Assembly: GCA_903903925.1 (NCBI GenBank)
Contig: CAIVAU010000126.1
Location: 1-46,985 of the forward strand
Source of the DNA: an uncultured cyanobacterium
GTDB lineage: Bacteria > Cyanobacteriota > Cyanobacteriia > Cyanobacteriales > Nostocaceae
Direction of reading: 5' to 3'
DNA length: 46,985 nt
Notes under the pieces: generated by a model
What the model was told of the DNA's origin: nothing
Seen by the model: only the letters and a program-made list of their open reading frames with translations
Database searches by the model: none
Program-made: the position numbers and the translations under genes
Shown here: positions 1 to 8,620 of the stretch, one piece after another
Layout: each line of letters starts with the position of its first letter
Numbering within the stretch: position 1 is the stretch's first letter

Positions 1-148
<148 letters not shown>

Positions 149-2002
149 CTACTGCATCGGTCTACTTGGCGGAATTTGTTCAATGCTAATCAGCGCTTCC
201 ATCACTGACTTGGCAATTGGTGCAGCAACAGTACCACCATAGACATTTTTGCCTTTTGGCTGATCCACTAATGCCAACACAACATATCGGGGAGATTCTG
301 CTGGTAATATACCCAGAAAACTGGTGATATAAGCACCGCTAATATAGCCGCCACGACCAGCTATTTGGGCTGTGCCAGTTTTGCCGGCGATATGATACCC
401 GGAAATTTGTGATGCTTTGCCAGTTCCTTCATCGACCACAGTTTCCATCATTTCTATCACCTTTTGAGAGATCGCTGATGAGAAAATTTGGCGTGGTGCT
501 GCAAGAGTGGGTGAATAATGTATCTGCCCTTTGGTATCTACTAGGGACCGAACGACGTGAGGCGTCACCAATTTGCCGCCATTGGCTAGAGATCCAATCA
601 TTTGCACGAGTTGCATTGGCGTTAAAGAAAAGCCTTGACCAAAGGAGGTCGTAGCTGCTTCCACGGGTGATCCGAGAAATCGTTCTTGGCTTTTGAGTTG
701 ACTGCTGACGGCAAAAGGCAAATCTGTATCAAAAGTTTTTCCTAGCCCCAATCGTTCTAACCAACCGTAGTAGACCGAAGGCTTCAATCTTTGGATGATC
801 TGCACCATACCAACGTTGCTGGAGTGTTGTAAAATTTGCCCGACATTTATTCGCCCAAAATGTTCGCCTTTAGCATCTTTGATGGTTCTATCAGCCACTT
901 GAATAAAACCGGGATCGTTGAACATATCTTCAGGTTTGATTGCGCCAGTTTCTAGGGCGATCGCAACATTCAACGGCTTAAAGGTTGAACCAGGTTCATA
1001 AAGATCTGCCACTGTCCAGTTTTTGAATAATGAGATATCCGCCTTGGAGTAATCATTTGGATTATAGGTAGGCTGAGATGCGAGGGCGAGTAAAGAACCA
1101 TCCCATGCATCCATCACAATGACTGTCCCACGCTTTGCACTAAACTTATCCATTTGTTGTTTGAGCGCAGAACGGGCCGTTCGTTGCAGCCGACTATCGA
1201 TAGTTAGTTGTAATTGTAAATCATCAAAATGTAGAAACCCATCGGGAGCATAATTTGGCATCAATGACCCATTACCAGACCGACTAAGCCGCACTGTTTG
1301 TACAGAACGTTCCAGCAACTTTTCTTGGCTGTATTCCACACCAGCCTGACCGCGACGGTCAATATTAACATAGCCGACCACTTCAGAAACCAAATCCTGT
1401 TCTGGGTAAAATCTGGAATATTTTTGAATGAACTCTAAGCCATTCAGACGCATTGAGTTCAGGCGATCGGCAGTTTCTTCCGGTAGGGCAGAAGCAAGTA
1501 ATATACCGCTTTTTTGATTTTGAAACTTTTGCTCTAACGCGCTTTGGTCTTGATTTAAGATTGGAGCAAGTTGGTGCGCCATCTTTTCATTTGACTTGTC
1601 AAACAACTTGGGATGGGCGTACAAAGTATATACGGGACGGTCAATTGCTAACACATCGTTATTCCGATCCACCACTGGGCGACGAGGGATAAAAGGTCGC
1701 AAATTCACCATTTGCTGGCTTCGTGCCTTCTGCGTTAGCTTTGGTCCGCTGATAATTTGCAAGTGGTACAAGTTGAAAGCTAGCCCCACCCCCGCAGTAA
1801 TTAATACACCCCAAACAATCAAAACCCGAGATTTTGTTTTGGGGAGGACAGCATCGTGGTAAGCGTCAGAAGTAACAGGCGACGGACGTTTAACTGGCGT
1901 TGTTCGTTTTTGCTCCTGGGTACGGTTAGCCAGTTTACCCTGTAGTGCCCGTCTTGAACCCTTCTGCTGTCGCCGAAAATTTCTTAATTTTCTTTTCTGC
2001 AT
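149..2002 (-). CDS. ftsI: Penicillin-binding protein 2/3, FtsI-type septal peptidoglycan transpeptidase
   Basis: Class B penicillin-binding protein of 617 residues. It cross-links peptidoglycan at the division septum from the periplasmic side of the inner membrane. A basic N-terminal tail of about 55 residues is followed by one membrane segment (about 60-80), a PBP dimerization domain, and a transpeptidase domain with the three standard motifs: STFK (catalytic Ser339, Lys342), SSN (in HSSNVGM) and KTG (Lys541, in GKTGTAQ). Length and motif order fit FtsI/PBP2 of cyanobacteria. The gene starts 11 bp after the stop of the FtsL-like gene, which suggests one division operon. The stop codon runs directly into an AGAGTGTGGGG array. 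Assigning FtsI rather than the elongation paralogue PBP2 rests on the FtsL-like neighbour. Confidence 0.93.
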   Translation of the reverse strand: MQKRKLRNFRRQQKGSRRALQGKLANRTQEQKRTTPVKRPSPVTSDAYHDAVLPKTKSRVLIVWGVLITAGVGLAFNLYHLQIISGPKLTQKARSQQMVNLRPFIPRRPVVDRNNDVLAIDRPVYTLYAHPKLFDKSNEKMAHQLAPILNQDQSALEQKFQNQKSGILLASALPEETADRLNSMRLNGLEFIQKYSRFYPEQDLVSEVVGYVNIDRRGQAGVEYSQEKLLERSVQTVRLSRSGNGSLMPNYAPDGFLHFDDLQLQLTIDSRLQRTARSALKQQMDKFSAKRGTVIVMDAWDGSLLALASQPTYNPNDYSKADISLFKNWTVADLYEPGSTFKPLNVAIALETGAIKPEDMFNDPGFIQVADRTIKDAKGEHFGRINVGQILQHSSNVGMVQIIQRLKPSVYYGWLERLGLGKTFDTDLPFAVSSQLKSQERFLGSPVEAATTSFGQGFSLTPMQLVQMIGSLANGGKLVTPHVVRSLVDTKGQIHYSPTLAAPRQIFSSAISQKVIEMMETVVDEGTGKASQISGYHIAGKTGTAQIAGRGGYISGAYITSFLGILPAESPRYVVLALVDQPKGKNVYGGTVAAPIAKSVMEALISIEQIPPSRPMQ

Positions 2003-2013
2003 GAGGATGTTAA

Positions 2014-2733
2014 CTAATATCCTACTGGGTTTGCTGTTTGCTGTTGTATTTCAGAATTTGATGTTGTGTTAGGGTATAATTGATTTAAACCAACAGGCGA
2101 TCGAGGCAAGAAAATTGTCCCTGTAGGAGTTGGTGATACTAGTCCTGCTGCTGGTCGTTGGGCGTCCTGTGCCATTTTCTCTTTCAGTTCTCCGTTGATT
2201 GTTGTCAACTGTCGCTCATGGTGTTGTAACTCTTGGAGTTTGCGGTACGCCTGACTCCAAAGTTGTTGGGAGTATACCGTCCAACCATAAACCACCAGCG
2301 TCACTGTCACCAACAAAAATACCGCTACTGAAGAATGACGATGTATAGCGTATAAGCGTAGCAGCCATGAAGGGAAATTTCCGGAACTGGGCATGACAGG
2401 GATGCTTGGCAGATTCTCCTGTGAGGAAAGCTCTGTTGTCTCCTCAGCACGCAGAGAAGCTACTTTTGCCTTGGAAGAGAGCAACCGCTCCCAGCGTGGC
2501 TTCTCCAAAGGTAGGGAGGCTCGATGATGCTGGATGGACACTTTACGTTTTTGGGGAGTGTCTGTTACGGACACGGGTGTTGATATCTCGTTTGCTTTAC
2601 TACGGACAGAAACCGACCTTGTAGGTATTTTCTGGGGGGTAGACTGTTTCTGGAGGTTAGTAGAGCGGCGGTTTCTACGGTTTTGAATTGCAGTCCGGAA
2701 CCAACTACCTTCTGATTTGCGAGCAACAGCCAT
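2014..2733 (-). CDS. FtsL-like bitopic membrane protein
   Basis: A 239-residue protein with a long basic, Ser/Thr/Gln-rich cytoplasmic region (1-120), one hydrophobic membrane segment near 135-155, then a short charged helix likely to form a coiled coil (about 158-190, Leu/Gln/Glu rich) and a Pro/Thr-rich tail. This is the topology of FtsL/FtsB division proteins, which are poorly conserved in sequence. It lies directly upstream of ftsI in the same direction with an 11-bp gap, the usual ftsL-ftsI order. The call rests on topology and position, not on a sequence motif. Confidence 0.6.
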   Translation of the reverse strand: MAVARKSEGSWFRTAIQNRRNRRSTNLQKQSTPQKIPTRSVSVRSKANEISTPVSVTDTPQKRKVSIQHHRASLPLEKPRWERLLSSKAKVASLRAEETTELSSQENLPSIPVMPSSGNFPSWLLRLYAIHRHSSVAVFLLVTVTLVVYGWTVYSQQLWSQAYRKLQELQHHERQLTTINGELKEKMAQDAQRPAAGLVSPTPTGTIFLPRSPVGLNQLYPNTTSNSEIQQQTANPVGY

Positions 2734-3187
2734 AACTTTGTATTGAGTTTAAAATACTGTATTTTGGATTGTTTGTGTGATTAAAATTGCCCCTTGTGTG
2801 ATTGCCACACATAACACCCTACACCCAATATAAAGTGTTGTGATAGGTAGCTGCACGCTTCTCTTTAATCTCTTGTGGGTATTAATTACCGGCAATTTTA
2901 AGCAGCAAACGAACACTTAACCATTCAAGCAAAACATTGATTCAGGCAATGCTTTGCCCCAAAGGGCAATAGTGTACTAAAAAATCATTATTTTTGGTAT
3001 GATAACGTGCTTAGCGACTAACGCGTGCTCACTCACGAAAAAGAAAACCAAAATTGTTGCATAATACTATAAGGCTAAGACGTACAGATTTATCTATAAG
3101 CTAAGATCATTTAAAAAAAAGCAACAAATAAGGTATCGTATTCAACAGGCTAATATTAATCTGGCCGCAATTGGTGAAAGAGGAGTT
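2734..3187. other. Intergenic region between ftsL-like gene and lipoprotein gene
   Basis: A 454-bp AT-rich spacer between divergent genes. It should carry both promoters, but no element can be assigned with confidence. A small perfect hairpin (TTGCCC, loop CAAA, GGGCAA) lies at 2954-2969. No open frame resembles a known protein. Confidence 0.5.
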
Positions 3188-3448
3188 ATGAAAACAAAAA
3201 TCCTTAGTTTGGCTCTAATGCTTAGTCTGGCAACAGTTCTTGGGGCATGTGAGGGTGGTGGCAGCGACACAACACCTTCATCTACATCAAGTACCTCTCC
3301 TGCTGCTGAACCGACTGATTCTGCTACTCCCGGTGGTGCTATGTCTACTCCCGGTGGTGCTATGGAACACTCTAGTGGCGCGTCTACAACTGCTCCCAGC
3401 TCTACTACCAGTCCCAAAGCTACCGCTACCAAGAAACCGAAACCTTAG
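3188..3448 (+). CDS. Small Ser/Thr/Pro-rich lipoprotein
   Basis: An 86-residue protein. It has a lipoprotein signal peptide with lipobox LGAC (Cys20), which predicts lipid attachment and retention in a membrane. The mature part has low complexity: Ser, Thr, Gly and Pro with a doubled STPGGAM unit, ending in a Lys-rich tail. A good ribosome site (GAGGAG) precedes the ATG. The composition suggests a flexible surface or periplasmic tether. No catalytic domain is visible and the function is unknown. The gene stands alone with its own likely terminator hairpin downstream (3587-3627). Confidence 0.8.
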   Translation: MKTKILSLALMLSLATVLGACEGGGSDTTPSSTSSTSPAAEPTDSATPGGAMSTPGGAMEHSSGASTTAPSSTTSPKATATKKPKP

Positions 3449-3586
3449 ATTGTCGCCTGACAACTAAAGAGAGCTTGATGACAGCGATCATCATAACCGA
3501 GTTTTGAGAGTGTAAAAAAAAATACCACGCTCACTAACAATTGCTATTGACTATTTTCTTATAGTCTGTTGATGACCTATAAAAGT

Positions 3587-3627
3587 GACCTGGTAATGAG
3601 ACTTGACCTTGCCAGGTCTTTATTTTT
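3587..3627 (+). terminator. Probable Rho-independent terminator
   Basis: A perfect 7-bp stem, GACCTGG (3587-3593) with CCAGGTC (3612-3618), has an 18-nt loop and is followed by a T-rich tract (TTTATTTTTA). It sits about 140 bp after the lipoprotein stop codon. The loop is longer than usual. The hairpin lies before the next gene's likely start, which argues against a longer N-terminus for that gene. Confidence 0.55.
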
Positions 3628-3655
3628 AGATATGGGGAGCAGGGGAGCAGGGGAG

Positions 3656-3988
3656 ATGGGGAGAGGGAAAGCGAAAAATGTCATTTTATTTTTTGTGCTA
3701 ACTGTGATGGCTAGCATAGTGGTGACATTAACCAGTCGTTGGGGGACATCAGTATTGGCATTACCACCACCAGAAGATACGCCAGAAGAAATATTACGGA
3801 CGGAAATTATTACTGAAGCGCGATCGCCAATTGATGGTAAACCTCTAAATGCTGCTGAATACGCGGAATTACAAGCGCAACTCCAAGCACGTCCAACCCC
3901 AAAACTCGCTCCCTCAATCAGGCAAAATATTTTTCTGCTAGATTTACTTAAAACATTCCGTCTACTTTTTCCCTTTCTAAAATTTTGA
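3656..3988 (+). CDS. Conserved small membrane-anchored protein, function unknown
   Basis: From this start the protein has 110 residues: a basic N-terminus, one hydrophobic helix (about 10-28, ILFFVLTVMASIVV) acting as signal anchor or signal peptide, then a periplasmic stretch rich in Pro, Glu and Ala with the pattern ARSPIDGKPLNAAEYAEL, and a hydrophobic C-terminus (LLDLLKTFRLLFPFLKF). Earlier in-frame ATGs exist at 3569 and 3632. Using 3569 would put a terminator hairpin and a GGGGAGCA repeat inside the gene, so I prefer 3656, with moderate certainty. I do not recognise a characterised family. Confidence 0.6.
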   Translation: MGRGKAKNVILFFVLTVMASIVVTLTSRWGTSVLALPPPEDTPEEILRTEIITEARSPIDGKPLNAAEYAELQAQLQARPTPKLAPSIRQNIFLLDLLKTFRLLFPFLKF

Positions 3989-4026
3989 CTCTTGTAGAGA
4001 CAAGATGAATCGCGTCTTTACAAGAG
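3989..4026 (+). terminator. Terminator-like hairpin
   Basis: The 13-nt arms CTCTTGTAGAGAC (3989-4001) and GTCTTTACAAGAG (4014-4026) pair with one mismatch, immediately after the stop of the preceding gene. There is no clear T tract. The TGTAGAGAC...GTCT form matches a palindrome type common in cyanobacterial spacers, so it may be a dispersed repeat that serves as a terminator. Confidence 0.5.
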
Positions 4027-4181
4027 CCATTAGTCACTATGATCTCCCTCTTCTCCTTAAAGACTCGCTCTAAAGTACGATGATCCGGGCGGCAAAATTT
4101 GCGAATAAATGTAAAGAATAGATATAGAAGATCATAAAAAGCCGATTTACTTACCCACTTTATTCCACGTTAGGTAGCTTC

Positions 4182-6473
4182 ATGTCTATGACCACGACCG
4201 CTCCTGAACAGGTTAACCGCATTGTTTGGAATCAGCACGACGACCCCTTTGAAATACTTGGCTCCCATCTTATCGAACAAAATGGTAAAAGTGTCTGGGC
4301 TGTGCGAGCTTACCTACCAAATGCAAGTGCAGCGTGGGTAGTCTTTCCTGAGGAACGGAAGGAATACCCGATGCAAACAGTGCATCATCCCCACTTTTTT
4401 GAATGCGCTATTGAAACACAAGAGCTGGCAAACTACCAGTTAAGGATTAAAGAAGGGGACCATGAGCGAGTCATCTACGACCCTTACGCCTTCCGTTCAC
4501 CCCACCTGACGGACTATGATTTGCACCTGTTTGCTGAAGGTAACCATCACCGGATTTACGAGAAACTAGGAGCACACCCCACGGAAATAGATGGTGTTAA
4601 GGGCGTCTATTTTGCCGTTTGGGCACCTAATGCCCGAAACGCTTCAGTGCTGGGAAATTTCAACAACTGGGATGGGCGGGAACACCAGATGCGTAAAGGT
4701 TCCACCGGGGTTTGGGAATTGTTTATTCCTGGGGTGAGTGTAGGAGAGCGTTATAAATATGAAATCAAAAACTTTGAAGGACACATTTACGAAAAATCTG
4801 ATCCCTACGGTTTCCAGCAAGAACCCCGCCCCAAAACAGCATCAATTGTCACTGAATTAGATACCTACACTTGGAGTGACGAAGAGTGGTTGGAAGTGCG
4901 GCGTCGTGCTGACCCCCTCACCCAACCAATCTCAGTCTACGAAGTACATATAGGCTCTTGGTTACACGCTGCTAGCGCCGAACCCCCCAAACTGCCCAAT
5001 GGTGAAACTGAGCCTATAGTCTCTGTGTCAGAACTCAATCCAGATGCACGTTTCCTCACCTACCGGGAACTGGCAGAGCGGCTGATTCCCTACGTTAAAG
5101 ACTTAGGATACACTCACCTTGAATTACTGCCTATTGCTGAGCATCCCTTTGATGGTTCCTGGGGTTATCAAGTCACTGGATATTACGCTCCTACCTCCCG
5201 CTATGGTAGCGCGGAAGATTTTATGTATTTCGTTGACCAATGCCATCAAAACGGCATTGGCGTGATTATCGATTGGGTTCCTGGTCACTTTCCCAAAGAT
5301 GGTCATGGTTTAGCTTTCTTCGATGGGACTCACCTTTACGAACACGCTGATCCCCGCAAAGGCGAACATAAAGAGTGGGGTACTCTTGTGTTCAATTATG
5401 CACGCAACGAAGTCCGGAATTTTTTGGTGGCAAATGCCCTCTTCTGGTTTGACAAGTACCACATCGACGGCATTCGCGTTGATGCTGTAGCCTCGATGCT
5501 CTATCTCGATTATTGCCGCAACGATGGAGAATGGCTGCCTAACCAGTACGGCGGTAGAGAAAACCTAGAAGCAGCAGATTTTCTGCGTCAAACAAATTAT
5601 ACTATCTTCAGCTATTTCCCAGGCATTCTCTCAATTGCCGAGGAATCTACTTCTTGGCCGATGGTATCTTGGCCTACGTACACAGGGGGACTGGGCTTTA
5701 ACTTGAAGTGGAATATGGGCTGGATGCACGATATGCTGGACTACTTCAGCATGGACCCTTGGTTCCGCCAGTTCCATCAGAACAACATCACTTTTAGTAT
5801 GTGGTATCACCACAGCGAAAACTTTATGCTTGCTCTGTCTCATGATGAAGTCGTCCATGGTAAGAGCAATATCATCGGCAAAATGCCAGGGGATAGATGG
5901 CAGAAGTTTGCCAATGTGCGTTGTCTGTTTGCCTATATGTTTACTCACCCAGGCAAGAAAACTATGTTTATGAGCATGGAGTTTGGCCAGTGGAGTGAGT
6001 GGAATGTTTGGGCAGACTTAGATTGGAGCTTATTTCAGTATGAGGCACACCAACAGCTGAAACAATTTTTTAAGGAGCTAAACCATCTCTATCGCGCTGA
6101 ACCTGCTTTGTACACACAGGATTTTGCACAGGAAGGGTTTGAGTGGATCGATTGTAGCGACAACCGCCATAGTGTGGTGTCGTTTATCCGTAGAGACAAG
6201 GATTCTGATGATTTCATTGTTGTGGTTTGTAACTTCACTCCCCAACCTCATTCCCATTACCGCATCGGTGTTCCAGAGTTAGGATTTTATACTGAGTTGT
6301 TCAATAGCGATGCTCGTCAATATGGCGGTAGCAATATGGGCAATTTAGGAGGTAAGTGGACCGATGATTGGTCTATGCATAATAATTCTTACTCCCTTGA
6401 TTTATGTCTACCACCCTTAGGAGTTTTGATTCTTAAGTTGGATCGGGAGAAGACAACAAAGGCGATCGCATAA
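4182..6473 (+). CDS. glgB: 1,4-alpha-glucan branching enzyme
   Basis: A 763-residue cytoplasmic GH13 enzyme. It cuts alpha-1,4-glucan chains and re-attaches them as alpha-1,6 branches during glycogen synthesis. Order of parts: an N-terminal carbohydrate-binding beta domain, a CBM48 domain (about 130-225, [20 protein letters not shown]), a (beta/alpha)8 catalytic barrel, and a C-terminal beta domain. Catalytic residues are visible: nucleophile Asp434 in [10 protein letters not shown], acid/base Glu487 in IAEEST, and Asp555 in [10 protein letters not shown]. The length fits cyanobacterial GlgB. It is transcribed alone. The gene ends in GCGATCGCATAA, so a HIP1 octamer forms the last codons. Confidence 0.98.
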   Translation: MSMTTTAPEQVNRIVWNQHDDPFEILGSHLIEQNGKSVWAVRAYLPNASAAWVVFPEERKEYPMQTVHHPHFFECAIETQELANYQLRIKEGDHERVIYDPYAFRSPHLTDYDLHLFAEGNHHRIYEKLGAHPTEIDGVKGVYFAVWAPNARNASVLGNFNNWDGREHQMRKGSTGVWELFIPGVSVGERYKYEIKNFEGHIYEKSDPYGFQQEPRPKTASIVTELDTYTWSDEEWLEVRRRADPLTQPISVYEVHIGSWLHAASAEPPKLPNGETEPIVSVSELNPDARFLTYRELAERLIPYVKDLGYTHLELLPIAEHPFDGSWGYQVTGYYAPTSRYGSAEDFMYFVDQCHQNGIGVIIDWVPGHFPKDGHGLAFFDGTHLYEHADPRKGEHKEWGTLVFNYARNEVRNFLVANALFWFDKYHIDGIRVDAVASMLYLDYCRNDGEWLPNQYGGRENLEAADFLRQTNYTIFSYFPGILSIAEESTSWPMVSWPTYTGGLGFNLKWNMGWMHDMLDYFSMDPWFRQFHQNNITFSMWYHHSENFMLALSHDEVVHGKSNIIGKMPGDRWQKFANVRCLFAYMFTHPGKKTMFMSMEFGQWSEWNVWADLDWSLFQYEAHQQLKQFFKELNHLYRAEPALYTQDFAQEGFEWIDCSDNRHSVVSFIRRDKDSDDFIVVVCNFTPQPHSHYRIGVPELGFYTELFNSDARQYGGSNMGNLGGKWTDDWSMHNNSYSLDLCLPPLGVLILKLDREKTTKAIA

Positions 6474-6484
6474 AAATATAGGTA

Positions 6485-6504
6485 GGGTGGGTAGTGTCCC
6501 ACCC
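6485..6504 (+). terminator. Terminator-like hairpin after glgB
   Basis: GGGTGGG (6485-6491) pairs perfectly with CCCACCC (6498-6504) around a 6-nt loop, 11 bp after the glgB stop. No T tract follows, so termination efficiency is uncertain. Confidence 0.45.
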
Positions 6505-6570
6505 GCTGATATCTATGGTGATCAAGTAAGATGAAAGAATCAGAACTGGCTACACAGAATCTCAAAAGCC

Positions 6571-7422
6571 ATGCTAGAAACTACCCCTGCACCATACGTA
6601 ACAACGCCGCCAACTCAGGCAGAACTTCCCTATGATGATGGAGTGCCAATGGAAAGTCCACGGCATAAAGCCCAAATGGATCTACTGATTGATAGCTTAT
6701 TACCCTGGTTAGCAAAAAGAACAGACGGGTTTGTTGGCGGTAATATGTTTGTCTACTTTAGTCTGGCGCAAGTTAAAAACCAAGACTTTCGTGGACCAGA
6801 CTTTTTTGCGGTGTTGGGAGTCCCGAAGAAAGAGCGTCGCAGTTGGGTAGTTTGGGAAGAGGGTAGAGCTCCAGATGTGGTCATTGAGTTGCTGTCTGAC
6901 AGCACTGCTGAACAAGACAAGAATGAGAAAAAGCTCATTTATCAAAATCAATTACGGGTATCAGAGTATTTTTGGTTTGACCCCTTCAAACCAGATGATT
7001 GGGCTGGTTTCTTTCTCCAACAAGGAGTTTATCAACAATTAGTTCCAAACGAGCAAAACCAATTGGTGAGTCGGTCATTAGAGTTAGGATTGCAGCGTTG
7101 GCAAGGTAGTTACAAAGGTATTGATGCCACTTGGTTACGCTGGGCAACAATCAAGGGAGAATTGCTACCAACTTCTGAGGAAATTGCACAGCAAGAACGA
7201 CAACGGGCAGATCAAGAACGACAACGCGCAGATCAAGAACGACAACGCGCAGATCAAGAACGACAACGCGCAGATCACACAGAGTCGCAGTTACAACAAG
7301 TACAATTGCAGTTGCAGCAAATGGTATGCAATTTACTTCAGTCAGGGATGACAATAGAACAGGTAGCTAGGTTAACGGGTTTGTCTGCATCTGAAGTAGA
7401 GCAACTGGGCAGTGAGGAATGA
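6571..7422 (+). CDS. Uma2-family (DUF820) PD-(D/E)XK nuclease-like protein with coiled-coil tail
   Basis: A 283-residue protein. Residues about 30-190 match the Uma2/DUF820 fold, a restriction-endonuclease-like family expanded in cyanobacteria: GPDFFAVLGVP, then PDVVIELLSDST, then KLIYQN, giving the usual Asp/Glu/Lys arrangement. Residues about 208-235 are four exact heptads (QERQRAD), predicted to form a coiled coil. The C-terminal 35 residues resemble a short helix-turn-helix (MTIEQVARLTGLSASEVEQL). Nuclease activity has rarely been shown for this family, so the role is open. The stop codon (TGA) is immediately followed by GGAGTTAGGAG repeat units. Confidence 0.85.
   Translation: MLETTPAPYVTTPPTQAELPYDDGVPMESPRHKAQMDLLIDSLLPWLAKRTDGFVGGNMFVYFSLAQVKNQDFRGPDFFAVLGVPKKERRSWVVWEEGRAPDVVIELLSDSTAEQDKNEKKLIYQNQLRVSEYFWFDPFKPDDWAGFFLQQGVYQQLVPNEQNQLVSRSLELGLQRWQGSYKGIDATWLRWATIKGELLPTSEEIAQQERQRADQERQRADQERQRADQERQRADHTESQLQQVQLQLQQMVCNLLQSGMTIEQVARLTGLSASEVEQLGSEE
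7192..7275 (+). repeat. Four in-frame 21-bp tandem repeats in the Uma2 gene
   Basis: Four 21-bp copies encode QERQRAD. Copies 2-4 are identical and copy 1 differs at one base. Near identity at the DNA level points to recent expansion by slippage or unequal exchange rather than old selection for a coiled coil. Confidence 0.9.
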
Positions 7423-7465
7423 GGAGTTAGGAGCAACTAGACTTGTGATGATCACCCGGTACAAC

Positions 7466-7568
7466 TCACTCATCCGAAATACCGAGTTCCTGGCGAAGTT
7501 CTGCGATCACCTCCGATACCGGACGACCTTCGCCGCGCTTCACCTGTTCCAGGGCGCGGCGGATGCTT
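7466..7568 (-). pseudogene. C-terminal fragment of a small antitoxin-like gene
   Basis: On the minus strand a 34-codon frame with no start reads KSIRRALEQVKRGEGRPVSE, then VIAELRQELGISDE and a stop. It resembles the C-terminal tail of small antitoxin or regulator proteins common in cyanobacteria. It is joined out of frame to the 3' end of the alpha/beta hydrolase gene and is more GC-rich than its neighbours. No start codon or N-terminal DNA-binding half is present, so this is a remnant. The family is inferred from a short stretch only. Confidence 0.4.
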
Positions 7569-8456
7569 TTAATACAAATAGCGTTGCAACAAACCAATGA
7601 ACACCTCTGGCGTTTCAAGATGAGGTAGGACTCCCGTATTTGCGATCGCCTGAAAATCTCGAATTGCGGTCTCGTTCAAATTTGCCAGATTCCGCCCTAA
7701 CTTAACACTCGTAAATTGTGCTTCCTCACCCCAAAAGATCACTGTCGGAATTGTCAATTGTTGAATATACAAACTCAGATCAAAGTAAAGGTTACCTCGC
7801 AAAAATGACAAAGCGGCAAACTTAGCATTCTTTTGTTGTGCAGAAGCTAGATAAGCCTGTACCATTTCCTCAGAAACTCGTTCTGGCTTGACAAACAGAA
7901 AGCTTTGTAAAAAATTGCGTACTGCCACTTCATTTTCTGCGCCAAGAGCATAAATTAAACTGTCTAACAACGGCGTATTGATCATTTGAAGTGGAAGCCT
8001 ACGACCAGCACCTTCTCCAAAGTCATTAAACCCAGATGGACACACCAGAAATAGTGATTGGAATAAAAAAGGTTGTTGAATAGCGAGGCGAATAGTCAAC
8101 GCGGCTGTCAATGAAGATGCAACTACTGTTACAGGGGAACGACAAATATGCCTGATAAACTCGGTTATAGTTGTTAAATAATCGCTAATTTGGTAGTCTC
8201 GCGCCGGATGTTCTGATTCACCCCAACCAATTAAATCCGGGGCTAAGATACGATGAGTAGCGGCAAAAGCGGGGTATACTTTAGACCATTCATAGGCAGA
8301 TGCACCGCCACCAAAGTTGTGGAGGAAGACTAGATCGGGTAAATCAACAGTCTCAGCAATCATCCAAGGTGTAGCCGTTTGGGTATAGTAAACCATCAAC
8401 CCCAAAGAGGTATTGATAACTTTTTGCCCAAAACCAGGAGGTTGAAATTGAAGCAT
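7569..8456 (-). CDS. Alpha/beta-hydrolase fold protein with atypical nucleophile elbow
   Basis: A 295-residue protein. It has the fold's typical landmarks: HNFGGGASAYEW (oxyanion-loop region, about 46-57), PDLIGWGESEHP (73-84), and a C-terminal histidine in GVLPHLETPE (His279). The nucleophile elbow, normally G-x-S-x-G, reads A-S-S-L-T (Ser115), so both glycines are replaced. It may still be an esterase-like enzyme with Ser115, or a non-hydrolytic relative. No substrate can be read from sequence. Its 3' end abuts the antitoxin-like remnant. A few TAGGAGTCAGG units lie just upstream of the start. Confidence 0.8.
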   Translation of the reverse strand: MLQFQPPGFGQKVINTSLGLMVYYTQTATPWMIAETVDLPDLVFLHNFGGGASAYEWSKVYPAFAATHRILAPDLIGWGESEHPARDYQISDYLTTITEFIRHICRSPVTVVASSLTAALTIRLAIQQPFLFQSLFLVCPSGFNDFGEGAGRRLPLQMINTPLLDSLIYALGAENEVAVRNFLQSFLFVKPERVSEEMVQAYLASAQQKNAKFAALSFLRGNLYFDLSLYIQQLTIPTVIFWGEEAQFTSVKLGRNLANLNETAIRDFQAIANTGVLPHLETPEVFIGLLQRYLY

Positions 8457-8620
8457 CGTTTGTTAGGAGTCAGGAGTTAGGAGTCAAGATTTCTGCATGA
8501 ATGTAGATGTCGCTAAATTATTTTTATGCCAAACTGCTATTTGAATAATTGTACCAGTATAGGGGGCGCGTCAATAAGCCACCCATTTGAAATGTCTAAA
8601 ACCCTGATGAAGGACTTAGT

